The notes below the pieces were generated by a model, which saw only the letters and a list, made by a program, of their open reading frames with translations, was not told the DNA's origin and did no database searches. The position numbers and the translations under genes are program-made. 32,301 nt of DNA. Source: Alphaproteobacteria bacterium. GTDB taxonomy: Bacteria > Pseudomonadota > Alphaproteobacteria > MPNO01 > UBA2964. Location of the stretch: NCBI GenBank assembly GCA_012103315.1, contig WLWZ01000022.1, positions 1 to 32,301 on the forward strand. Reading direction: 5' to 3'. Positions 14,160 to 22,115 of this stretch are shown one piece after another. Every line of letters begins with the position of its first letter. Positions within the stretch are counted from its first letter, which is position 1.

Positions 14160-17090
14160 GTGGTTTATCGACTGGAAGCGTTCCGTCAGAAATTTACGCG
14201 TACGCTGGGAGGGATTTGCAGCAGCGTCGGTGCTGTTATTGCCCTGCCAATTATGTTGATTTTCAATACCTTAACTTTTCCAGCGCATAGCGAAATCTCA
14301 AAAAAACGTATTCTATTTATCGCTTCCTATAGCCCTTCATTCCCGTCGTTTTTTGATCAAATAAATGGTCTTAAAACGGGGCTTAGAGAAAATGGCTTCG
14401 GCAAGGGAAGCTATTTCCTCGATATTGAATACTTGGATAGTAAGAGATTTCCGCTCGCGGCTCGGGCAAAGCAATTGGAAGCCGATCTTGCTACTAAGTT
14501 TAAGAAGCTCCCGCCGTATGATCTCATCGTTGCGGCAGATGACAATGCCTTAAATTTTACCCGTGAACGGCAATCAACTCTCTTGCGTGGATCTAAAGTC
14601 GTGTTTCTCGGGGTAAACAATGTTTCTTTGGCGCTCAAACAAAATGCCCTGCCAGATATTGTCGGTGTTGTTGAGAGACGGTCAGCTGGGGAAACGCTTG
14701 ATCTCATTAAACGACTGTTTCCGAAAAACAATGCAATCCACGTTATCGGTGACGAAACCCCCACCGGCAAAATTAATCATCGTTTCTTCAAGGCTGCTGC
14801 ACGTACGCGTTCCAATTTGAATATTGTTGAGCATTCTCTTGCTCGGCTGACCTATGGCCAACTATTCGAAAGATTTAAGAAAATTCCCGAAAATACTGCA
14901 GTTTTTCTCAACTCGGTGCATCGTGACAAGACAGGTGCCAACCAAAACTGGGAAGAATTCATCGCCCGATTAAAAGCGGTTTATAAGGGCCCCATTTTTT
15001 CTTTGCAAAAGGCTCCGATTGGCCATGGGGCACTCGGCGGCAAAGTTGTAACGCATGTTGAGCAGGGGCGGGCTGCAGCATTGCTCGTTAGTCAAATTCT
15101 CTCCGGAATACCATCTGGAAATCTTCGTGTCATTGATGAGAGTCCAAATTTATATCTTTTCGATTTTCATGAGTTGGAACGCTTTAATTTAAACAAGAGC
15201 GCTCTTCCTCGTGGTTCCCGGATTATCAACACGCCGACGACTATTCTAAATGAATATGCCCACTGGGTCGTTGTCGGTGTTCTTGTTTTTGCCCTTCAGC
15301 TAGTGCTGATTTTGGTGCTAACTAATACCATTCGCCAACGCCGATTAGCGGAGGTCTCGTTGCGTGAAAGCGATGCGCGATTCCGGGCATTCTTCGATAA
15401 TTCCCCTTCTATAATGTATATGAAGACGCCAGATCATAAAATGACGATGGTCAATGCGCGTTATCTGGAATTTTACGGGTCAGGCAAGACAACTGTCCTC
15501 GGCAACCGTGGTGGGTCTTCACTTACTGAAGAACAGCGTAAGAAAGCTGAAGAGTTGGATCGAGCGGTCTTCGAAACGGAAAAAGCTGCGAGCGATGAAC
15601 TTTCAATTACGTCACATGCCGGCGTAACCGGAGATTTCATTGTCACTAAATTCCCAATTCTCGCTGACAACGAAACGATTATCGGGATTGGTGGTATTAA
15701 CACCGACGTAACAGTTCTGCGCAAAAGAGAAACCCAACTTACAGAAGCACGGAACCAAGCCGAGGAAGCTGCGCGTCAGTCTGCGATCGCGGCTGAATTA
15801 GCAGAGGAGGCCAACCGAACTAAATCTCGTTTCCTGGCGACGATGAGTCATGAAATTCGGACGCCGATGAATGGGGTGCTTGGGATGGCCGAGGTGCTGG
15901 CTCAAACCACTCTAAATGATGACCAACAGGATTATGTGCAGACCATTCGGGAGTCGGGCAAAGCACTCCTTGATCTCTTAAATGACATCCTCGATCTTTC
16001 AAAGATTGAGGCAGGCCGTATTGAACTTGAAATGCTCAACCTGTCTTTGTCAGACCTTTTAAGTGCTGCCGAAGGGCTGTGGAAACACCCGGCGAGTGAA
16101 AAAGGTCTCCGATTTTCGATTCAAAATGACGCACCAAATGTTCAAAGCATCAAGAGCGACCTCGGACGATTGCGTCAAGTCGTCAACAATTTGGTTGGGA
16201 ACGCAATTAAATTTACCCATGAGGGCCAGATCGAATTGCGGGTGATAGAGGAAAATCGCGACAATGATTTAATTGGTTTGCGGTTTGAGGTTCGCGATTC
16301 CGGCATCGGTATCGACGAGAAACAGATCGAAAAGTTATTTAGCCCGTTTTCGCAGGCCGATAGTTCGACGACCCGTCAATATGGCGGTACTGGACTGGGT
16401 CTGACGATCAGTAAGAATTTAGTGGAAATGTTTGGCGGTGAAATCGGCGTCGAAAGCACTCCGGGTGAAGGGTCTGTGTTCTGGTTTACGATTGCGGCTG
16501 AAAGGGGAGATGTCAAACCTCATTCCAGTGAGGAAAGTATTGTCTCGCTTGACGTAGACCCAGAGATAGTCGCTCGGCGTCATCTTCGTATTCTTGTTGC
16601 CGAAGACAATCTGATCAATCAAAAGGTCATCTCGTCGATGCTAGCCCCGATTGATTGTCAGTTTGATATTGTCCAGAACGGGCTGGAAGCGGTCGCCGCG
16701 ATAACCCGATCCAACTACGACTTGATTCTCATGGATATCCAGATGCCACAAATGGATGGCATGGAAGCGACCAACCGTATTCGCGCGCTTCCCAACAAGG
16801 TCTCTGAGACACCAATTATCGCTATGACCGCAAACGCGATGCAAGGAGATCGAGAGACCTATCTCGGCGTCGGCATGAACGAGTATGTTTCCAAACCGAT
16901 AGATCAACGCGAGCTAATTAGTGCCATCGTGAGACAAAGTGATATCGCGATGCCCGATATGAGTAGTTTGTCTCGCCCAGGATCATCTGGTCCCGAAGTG
17001 GACGCCACACCCTTGACCGCAGAGACGGAAGATCAGCTTAGTGGTTTGATGGGTGAGATAGACGGACTACTTGACGGCACAAACGACTGA
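14160..17090 (+). CDS. Hybrid sensor histidine kinase with ABC-binding-protein-like sensor, PAS and receiver domains
   Basis: This protein has 976 residues and starts with GTG at 14160, preceded by GAGGGGAA at 14148-14155. Order: N-terminal membrane or signal segment (about 17-40); a periplasmic region of about 325 residues resembling ABC substrate-binding proteins (KKRILFIASYSPSFPSFFDQ start); a membrane helix near 367-388; PAS (about 400-520); a coiled stretch; HisKA with H564 in SHEIRTP; HATPase with the NNLVGNAIKF N-box; and a receiver domain (about 810-930) with phosphoacceptor D859 in LILMDIQMP and a SKPI lysine. There is no Hpt domain and no response regulator next to it, so the phosphate must go elsewhere. 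The sensor type suggests small-ligand detection. It looks more AT-rich than the flanking genes. A link to purine regulation is only positional. Confidence 0.93.
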   Translation: MVYRLEAFRQKFTRTLGGICSSVGAVIALPIMLIFNTLTFPAHSEISKKRILFIASYSPSFPSFFDQINGLKTGLRENGFGKGSYFLDIEYLDSKRFPLAARAKQLEADLATKFKKLPPYDLIVAADDNALNFTRERQSTLLRGSKVVFLGVNNVSLALKQNALPDIVGVVERRSAGETLDLIKRLFPKNNAIHVIGDETPTGKINHRFFKAAARTRSNLNIVEHSLARLTYGQLFERFKKIPENTAVFLNSVHRDKTGANQNWEEFIARLKAVYKGPIFSLQKAPIGHGALGGKVVTHVEQGRAAALLVSQILSGIPSGNLRVIDESPNLYLFDFHELERFNLNKSALPRGSRIINTPTTILNEYAHWVVVGVLVFALQLVLILVLTNTIRQRRLAEVSLRESDARFRAFFDNSPSIMYMKTPDHKMTMVNARYLEFYGSGKTTVLGNRGGSSLTEEQRKKAEELDRAVFETEKAASDELSITSHAGVTGDFIVTKFPILADNETIIGIGGINTDVTVLRKRETQLTEARNQAEEAARQSAIAAELAEEANRTKSRFLATMSHEIRTPMNGVLGMAEVLAQTTLNDDQQDYVQTIRESGKALLDLLNDILDLSKIEAGRIELEMLNLSLSDLLSAAEGLWKHPASEKGLRFSIQNDAPNVQSIKSDLGRLRQVVNNLVGNAIKFTHEGQIELRVIEENRDNDLIGLRFEVRDSGIGIDEKQIEKLFSPFSQADSSTTRQYGGTGLGLTISKNLVEMFGGEIGVESTPGEGSVFWFTIAAERGDVKPHSSEESIVSLDVDPEIVARRHLRILVAEDNLINQKVISSMLAPIDCQFDIVQNGLEAVAAITRSNYDLILMDIQMPQMDGMEATNRIRALPNKVSETPIIAMTANAMQGDRETYLGVGMNEYVSKPIDQRELISAIVRQSDIAMPDMSSLSRPGSSGPEVDATPLTAETEDQLSGLMGEIDGLLDGTND

Positions 17091-17114
17091 TAGACATTCG
17101 ATAACAAACTGTTG

Positions 17115-17134
17115 TCGCCCGATGACAGGGGCGA
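17115..17134 (+). repeat. Inverted repeat (TCGCCC/GGGCGA), weak hairpin
   Basis: A six-base stem with an eight-base loop lies between the sensor-kinase stop and the UbiD-family start. No T-run follows, so it is not a clear intrinsic terminator. It could be an operator. Confidence 0.3.
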
Positions 17135-17191
17135 ATGCCTCCGCTACTCTCTTTGTTCAGTAACTTTGCTGATTTGCACAAAGAGAGCTTC

Positions 17192-18577
17192 ATGACCGAT
17201 CAAAGCCTGCGTGGCTTCCTGAAGATGGTGGAGAGTGATTTCCCGGCGGATTTTGTTAGGGTGTCCGGCCCAGTTCGGCGAGAGCTGGATATTACTTCTT
17301 CTGTGTTTGAGTTTGAACGGAACGGCAAAAGCCCCGTTTTGCTATTTGAAAATGTTGAAGGTTTTGACAATTCCGTTGTTACGAATACCGCTGGTAATCG
17401 TCGTTTGCTGGCCGCGGCTGTGGGCGTCGATCCCGATGATTTGCCGCTAGCCTATCGAGAACGGTGTCAGAATTATCAGCCGGTCGAAGTGGTTGGCGAT
17501 GCTCCGTGGCAGGATGTGGTGCTGGAAGGCGACGACGTTGACCTGACTAAATTACCCATTCCACTGCACTTTCAGGTCGATGCTGCGCCTTATATTACAG
17601 CGGGGCAAATTACGGCACGTGACCCAGATGGGGAGACTGATACAGTTGGATTTCATCGCCTGATGTTAAAGGGCAAGAACAGGCTCGGACTGTCACTGCA
17701 TTCGCGGCGTCGGATGTATGAATTCCATCGCCGCGCTGAAGCCAAGGGTGAAGCGCTTCCGGCAGCGATTACCATCGGTATTCATCCCATCCACTATATG
17801 GGCTCGATGGCCTATCACTATCCGCCCAACGTCCGGAAATACGAGATTATCGGTGCGCTGTTTGGCGAGCCTTATAAAGTCGCGACTTGCCAGACCAATG
17901 ACCTGTCGATTCCCGCTGGGGCTGAGATCGTTATCGAAGGCGAAATCCTTGCAGATACTAATGAGCCAGAGGGGCCGTTCGGTGAGTTCACAGGCTATGC
18001 CTCTTATCGCTCAACCGAGAACGTGTTTGTTGCCAAGCGTATCCAAATGCGGAGCGATGCCATCTTCCATAGCGTTGCTTCGGGGACAGCTGGCGATCAT
18101 ATACTGGTCTCGTCGATTAGCCGTGAGGCGGAGATTCTCAATGCTTTGCGCCGTAACCTACCAAATGTAAGCGCGGTTCATGTGCCGCTTTGTACGGTCG
18201 GTGCCTTAATGGCAATCGTACAGATGAAAAAGACGGCAGAGGGCCAACCGAAACAGGCGATCATGGCGGCACTGGGAACAGAGTTCTATGTAAAGACTGT
18301 GGTCGTTGTTGATGAGGACGTCGATATTTTTAACCTGTCAGATGTGATGTGGGCGGTAATTACTCGGACCCGGGCTGATCAGGATGTGACCTATATTCAT
18401 GGGGCAATGGGCGCAATTCTCGACCCGACCTCTGATCCCGAAAATCACACGGTCACCAAAGTTGGCATTGACGCCACCAAGCCGACCGGTCGTGACTTTG
18501 CAGAGCGCCTCACTATTTCTGATGAACAACGCAGTCGCGTACAGGACATATTCCGTCAGGCGGGGATCGAACTCTGA
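17192..18577 (+). CDS. UbiD-family decarboxylase
   Basis: This 461-residue protein belongs to the UbiD family of prenylated-FMN-dependent (de)carboxylases. ATG 17192 is preferred over 17135 because AAAGAGAG lies just upstream and the protein then begins directly with the family's LRGFLKMVE helix. The catalytic pair is visible as E260 and E265 in PEGPFGEFTGY, and metal/cofactor segments include NRLGLSLHSRRRM and ITIGIHP. Members act on aromatic, heteroaromatic or unsaturated acids; the substrate here is not known. It needs prenyl-FMN made by UbiX, which is not in the window. Its end overlaps the likely start of the deaminase gene, so the two probably work in one pathway, perhaps on a heterocyclic acid. 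That is inference. Confidence 0.92.
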   Translation: MTDQSLRGFLKMVESDFPADFVRVSGPVRRELDITSSVFEFERNGKSPVLLFENVEGFDNSVVTNTAGNRRLLAAAVGVDPDDLPLAYRERCQNYQPVEVVGDAPWQDVVLEGDDVDLTKLPIPLHFQVDAAPYITAGQITARDPDGETDTVGFHRLMLKGKNRLGLSLHSRRRMYEFHRRAEAKGEALPAAITIGIHPIHYMGSMAYHYPPNVRKYEIIGALFGEPYKVATCQTNDLSIPAGAEIVIEGEILADTNEPEGPFGEFTGYASYRSTENVFVAKRIQMRSDAIFHSVASGTAGDHILVSSISREAEILNALRRNLPNVSAVHVPLCTVGALMAIVQMKKTAEGQPKQAIMAALGTEFYVKTVVVVDEDVDIFNLSDVMWAVITRTRADQDVTYIHGAMGAILDPTSDPENHTVTKVGIDATKPTGRDFAERLTISDEQRSRVQDIFRQAGIEL

Positions 18578-19176
18578 GCAAGCAGACTGATATCGGTTTA
18601 ATCGAGCGCCTTCTCGACGTCATTGAGCAGGATATCGTGCCGTTAACTCGGGCGGGTGTTGCGCTGGGCAACAAGCTGTTTGGTGCCGCGATCCTGCGCA
18701 AGGATGATCTGTCGCTGGTGGTTGCTGATACTAACAATGAAATTGACAATCCGCTTTGGCATGGCGAGGTTCATACACTCAAGAAGTTCTATGAGTTGCC
18801 CTCGGATCAACGGCCAGAGCCGAATGACTGCATTTTCTTTGCGACGCATGAACCTTGTTCGTTGTGCCTCTCTGCCATCACCTGGACGGGCTTCGATAAT
18901 TTCTACTATCTGTTTGGCTATACCGATACGGCGGATCGCTTCAACATTCCACATGACCTCAACATTTTGGAACAGGTGTTCAAAGTGAAGGGCGGTGCCT
19001 ATGCCCGAGAGAACGACTTCTGGAAAAGCTTTGATCTTCGGCAGCTTATTACTGGCCTTGATGAAGATGTTCGATTGACGCTTGAGGCACGCGTTAAAGC
19101 GCTGGAAAAAATTTACGCTGAACTCTCCGACGGATATCAATCTTCAAAGGAAGACAGTAATATTCCACTTTCGTAA
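18574..19176 (+). CDS. Cytidine-deaminase-fold zinc deaminase
   Basis: This protein of about 200 residues has the zinc deaminase signature: H63 and E65 in WHGEVH and C95/C98 in HEPCSLC (numbered from codon 18574). The start is uncertain. The first standard start codon is GTG at 18637, but that would cut away most of the N-terminal amphipathic helix (IGLIERLLDVIEQD) that precedes the FGAAIL strand. The frame stays open upstream to a CTG at 18574 that overlaps the UbiD-family stop (CTGA), with AGGCGGGG just before it, so I favour CTG; GTG gives 179 residues. The C-terminal half is unlike guanine or tRNA-adenosine deaminases I know. Coupling to the UbiD-family gene suggests a shared substrate. 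Confidence 0.8.
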   Translation: MSKQTDIGLIERLLDVIEQDIVPLTRAGVALGNKLFGAAILRKDDLSLVVADTNNEIDNPLWHGEVHTLKKFYELPSDQRPEPNDCIFFATHEPCSLCLSAITWTGFDNFYYLFGYTDTADRFNIPHDLNILEQVFKVKGGAYARENDFWKSFDLRQLITGLDEDVRLTLEARVKALEKIYAELSDGYQSSKEDSNIPLS

Positions 19177-19193
19177 CACGGGTATTTCGGGCT

Positions 19194-19225
19194 GTTTTAC
19201 TTACTTATCCGGCATTTCGTAAAAC
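19194..19225. promoter_or_regulatory. Inverted repeat GTTTTAC-N18-GTAAAAC, candidate regulator site
   Basis: Two perfect seven-base arms (19194-19200 and 19219-19225) lie just upstream of the candidate -35 of the purine permease gene. This suits an activator or repressor site. The function is inferred. Confidence 0.3.
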
Positions 19226-19235
19226 CCTGATTTAA

Positions 19236-19265
19236 TTGACACGAATAAAAACTCCGAAGAATATT
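19236..19265 (+). promoter_or_regulatory. Candidate sigma-70 promoter of the purine permease gene
   Basis: A consensus -35 TTGACA is at 19236-19241. With an 18-base spacer the -10 would be AATATT at 19260-19265, which is a weak match. It lies 55 bases upstream of the permease ATG. Confidence 0.35.
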
Positions 19266-19320
19266 TTAGATTGGCGAATCATTTCTCGCCTAATTTGAAA
19301 AATATTTGGGGGTTTACTCG

Positions 19321-20628
19321 ATGAGTGATTTAGCCACACCAGAACAATTAAAGGATACTGAATACAAGCCACCGCTTGGGCAAGCAGTGGCATTGGGTAT
19401 CCAGCATGTGCTGGCGATGTTCGCCGGTAACGTAACAGTGCCAATTATTATTGCCGGTGCTGCGGGTCTCGCTGGCGGCGACAAAGTCTTTCTTATCCAG
19501 ATGGCAATGGTCTTTGCCGGGCTGGCAACATTGATCCAGACAATTGGGCTCGGGCCAGTTGGTGCGAGACTGCCAATTGTACAGGGCACCAGTTTTGCCT
19601 TTATTCCTGTCATGATCCCTATCGTAAAGACCGCCGGTATTGGTGCGGTCTTTGGGGCGACGATTGTCGGCGGCATCTTCCATTTCCTGATTGGTACTTT
19701 CATCGGCAAGCTCCGAAGATATTTACCGCCATTGGTCACTGGTATTGTCGTCATGTCGATTGGGTTAGCACTTATTCCTGTCGGTATTAAATATGCCGCT
19801 GGTGGTGCTGGACCCTTCATCAAGGATTTCGGTGCCTGGTATCATCTGGTGCTGGCCGCAGTCGTTATCGTCGTTACCCTGGGCGTTAAATTCTGCTTCA
19901 AGGGATTTTTGTCGGGGGCAGCGGTTCTGGTTGGTCTTGTCGTTGGTTATATCGTTGCTGTTGCGATGGGTATGGTCAATTTCAGCGGTGTCGAAAAAGC
20001 TGGCTGGTTTGCACTGCCTGATCCAACACATTTTGAAATTACATTCACCGCGAGTGCTATTATCGCCATGTGCCTTATGACACTGGTCAGTGCTGTTGAA
20101 ACGGTGGGTGATATTTCTGGTGTGACTAAAGGCGGTGCCGGACGTGAGCCAACCGATAAAGAACTCAGCGGCGGTACGATGGCAGATGGTCTTGGAACGG
20201 CAATAGCCGGTTTCTTTGGCGCGATGCCAAATACGTCTTACAGCCAGAATGTCGGGCTGGTGGCGTTGACGGGCATGATGAGCCGTTTTGTCGTAACCTG
20301 CGGCGCGATTTTCCTCATTCTAGCCGGGCTGATCCCGAAGTTTGGGGCACTGGTCGCCAGCATTCCAAACGCAGTGATTGGTGGAGCCGCGATTATCATG
20401 TTTGGCATGATTGTTAGCGCTGGTTTGAGCCTGCTTAGCGCGATCAGCATGAACCGCCGTAATATGGTGATCATTGCTTTGTCGCTTGGCATCGGTCTTG
20501 GGATCGCCGCTGTGCCAAAAGCTATTGGCATCTTCCCTGCAGACTTGAAACTGCTGTTAACGTCCGGTCTGTTTACGTCGGCGTTGGTAGCCATTGTCCT
20601 CAACATGATCCTGCCTGAAGAGGACTAA
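19321..20628 (+). CDS. NCS2-family xanthine/urate-type permease
   Basis: This 435-residue inner-membrane nucleobase:cation symporter has about 14 hydrophobic segments. The family signature is plain: Q309-N310-x-G followed by LVALTG in TM10, and the conserved TM1 histidine in GIQHVLAMFAG. A Gln or Glu at the first motif position is typical of the xanthine/uric-acid group rather than the uracil group. The ATG at 19321 is used because a GGGGG tract lies eight bases upstream; a TTG 15 bases earlier would place the start inside the ribosome-binding site. It imports the substrate of the downstream xanthine dehydrogenase and urate pathway. It ends at a strong terminator. Confidence 0.93.
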   Translation: MSDLATPEQLKDTEYKPPLGQAVALGIQHVLAMFAGNVTVPIIIAGAAGLAGGDKVFLIQMAMVFAGLATLIQTIGLGPVGARLPIVQGTSFAFIPVMIPIVKTAGIGAVFGATIVGGIFHFLIGTFIGKLRRYLPPLVTGIVVMSIGLALIPVGIKYAAGGAGPFIKDFGAWYHLVLAAVVIVVTLGVKFCFKGFLSGAAVLVGLVVGYIVAVAMGMVNFSGVEKAGWFALPDPTHFEITFTASAIIAMCLMTLVSAVETVGDISGVTKGGAGREPTDKELSGGTMADGLGTAIAGFFGAMPNTSYSQNVGLVALTGMMSRFVVTCGAIFLILAGLIPKFGALVASIPNAVIGGAAIIMFGMIVSAGLSLLSAISMNRRNMVIIALSLGIGLGIAAVPKAIGIFPADLKLLLTSGLFTSALVAIVLNMILPEED

Positions 20629-20671
20629 GCGTTTAAATCCACGCCTTTTGAGATAAAGGTCGGATTGCACG

Positions 20672-20697
20672 AAAGGGCCCCTCCGGGGGCCCTTTTT
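20672..20697 (+). terminator. Rho-independent terminator between convergent genes
   Basis: A perfect 10-base stem (AAAGGGCCCC pairing with GGGGCCCTTT) with a four-base loop is followed by a T-run at 20693-20697. It lies between the permease stop and the convergent HIU hydrolase stop. It can stop permease transcription and possibly act on the other strand as well. Confidence 0.93.
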
Positions 20698-20700
20698 GTT

Positions 20701-21054
20701 TTAACTGCCACGGTAGGTGGAGTAGCTCCACGGGCTGGCAAGCAGGGGCACGTGATAGTGGTCTTCCTCGGGCGCTATCGTGAACTGCACGGGGACCTTG
20801 TCGAGAAAAGGAGATGAGTCGGCGTTGGTTTCCCGGTTACGGAAATAATCTCCGATATGAAAAACCAGCTCATAGACACCAGGGATACACTGATCGCCCG
20901 CGAGCACTGGTGAATTGGTCCGGCCGTCATCATTGGTCTTGAGCGTACGTAAAGTTACTCGCTTGTCGCCACTGACCTTTAGGATTTCGATGGTGACGCC
21001 TGCTGCGGGAACGCCGTTTGCGGTGTCAAGGATATGCGTAGTTAAGCTCGCCAT
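20701..21054 (-). CDS. uraH: 5-hydroxyisourate hydrolase (transthyretin-like)
   Basis: This 117-residue cytoplasmic enzyme hydrolyses 5-hydroxyisourate to OHCU. It shows family landmarks: H7 in LTTHILD, the arginine in the DGRT segment, YHVPLLASPWSYSTYRGS near the end, and the diagnostic C-terminal YRGS (114-117). I chose the ATG at 21054; an upstream TTG adds eight residues that do not fit the family. It has no signal peptide. It is divergent from the PuuE gene, 114 bases away, and converges on the permease. It takes the product of PuuD and hands OHCU to the decarboxylase at 27119. Confidence 0.96.
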   Translation of the reverse strand: MASLTTHILDTANGVPAAGVTIEILKVSGDKRVTLRTLKTNDDGRTNSPVLAGDQCIPGVYELVFHIGDYFRNRETNADSSPFLDKVPVQFTIAPEEDHYHVPLLASPWSYSTYRGS

Positions 21055-21168
21055 GGCTTCGAGGCCTCTTCTAGACAATTAAATTACGCTCTTTGCCTAC
21101 CGTTAAACCCTTTCCGCGGCAACAGGCATCGCTATGATTGGGACAGGAATAGTGGACGGAAATTTGTG

Positions 21169-22080
21169 ATGGCAAAAGACAAGACCTACCCGCGCGACAT
21201 GATCGGCTATGGACAATCGCCAATCGATCCAAAATGGCCCGGTGGCGCGCGGATCGCCGTGCAGTTCGTGATCAATTACGAGGAAGGTGGCGAAAACAAT
21301 ATTCTGCATGGCGACGCAGCGTCTGAAGCCTTTCTGTCCGAGATCGTCGGCGCAGAGGCGTTTGAAGGTGCCCGCCACATGAGCATGGAAAGCATCTATG
21401 AATATGGCAGCCGCGCGGGGTTTTGGCGGTTGCATCGCTTGTTCGGCACCCGCAACCTGCCGGTCACGGTGTTTGGTATCGCCATGGCGATGCAACGCAA
21501 TCTAGATGCCGTCGCGGCGATGCAAGATGCAGACTGGGAAATTGCCAGCCATGGTCTACGCTGGATCAATTATCAGTTTGTCGATGAGGCGTTTGAAAGG
21601 GCACATCTGCATGAAGCCGTCAAAATTCACACGGCAATAACCGGTGCCCACCCCGATGGCTGGTATACCGGGCGGACCAGCCCGCAAACCCGTGATCTCG
21701 TTGTTGAGGAGGGCAATTTTCTCTATGACGCTGATAGCTATGCCGACGATTTACCCTATTGGGACCGTAGCTATGACAAGCCGCATTTGGTCGTACCCTA
21801 TACGCTGGATGCGAATGATATGCGTTTCGCTACTAACCAGGGCTTCAATTCCGGCGATCAGTTCTTTGCCTACCTACGGGATAGTTTTGATTGCCTCTAT
21901 GCCGAAGGGGAAGACACTCCAAAAATGATGTCGATTGGTTTGCATTGCCGTCTCGCCGGTCGGCCGGGCCGCTTTATGGCGCTGCAGAGATTTCTGGATC
22001 ATATAGCGTCACATGATAAAGTTTGGGTGTGTCGGCGGGCGGATATCGCTCGTCACTGGCATGCAGAACACCCGGCCTAA
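21169..22080 (+). CDS. puuE: PuuE-type allantoinase (polysaccharide-deacetylase fold)
   Basis: This 303-residue protein belongs to the PuuE family, which opens the ring of allantoin to allantoate without using the amidohydrolase-type AllB. Visible family segments are RDMIGYGQSPIDPKWPGGAR, VNYEEGGENNILHGD, YEYGSRAGFWRLHRLF, EIASHGLRWI and the TGRTSPQTRDLV block, with GLHCRLAGRPGR near the end. I start at ATG 21169, with GGACGGAAA upstream; a GTG three bases earlier is equally possible. It heads a plus-strand run through the aminotransferase, XdhAB, OHCU decarboxylase and PuuD. The product allantoate would need an allantoate amidohydrolase, which is not seen in this window. Confidence 0.95.
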   Translation: MAKDKTYPRDMIGYGQSPIDPKWPGGARIAVQFVINYEEGGENNILHGDAASEAFLSEIVGAEAFEGARHMSMESIYEYGSRAGFWRLHRLFGTRNLPVTVFGIAMAMQRNLDAVAAMQDADWEIASHGLRWINYQFVDEAFERAHLHEAVKIHTAITGAHPDGWYTGRTSPQTRDLVVEEGNFLYDADSYADDLPYWDRSYDKPHLVVPYTLDANDMRFATNQGFNSGDQFFAYLRDSFDCLYAEGEDTPKMMSIGLHCRLAGRPGRFMALQRFLDHIASHDKVWVCRRADIARHWHAEHPA

Positions 22081-22115
22081 TTGTCAGGTCAGAGAATAAG
22101 AAAATAGGCGAGAGA

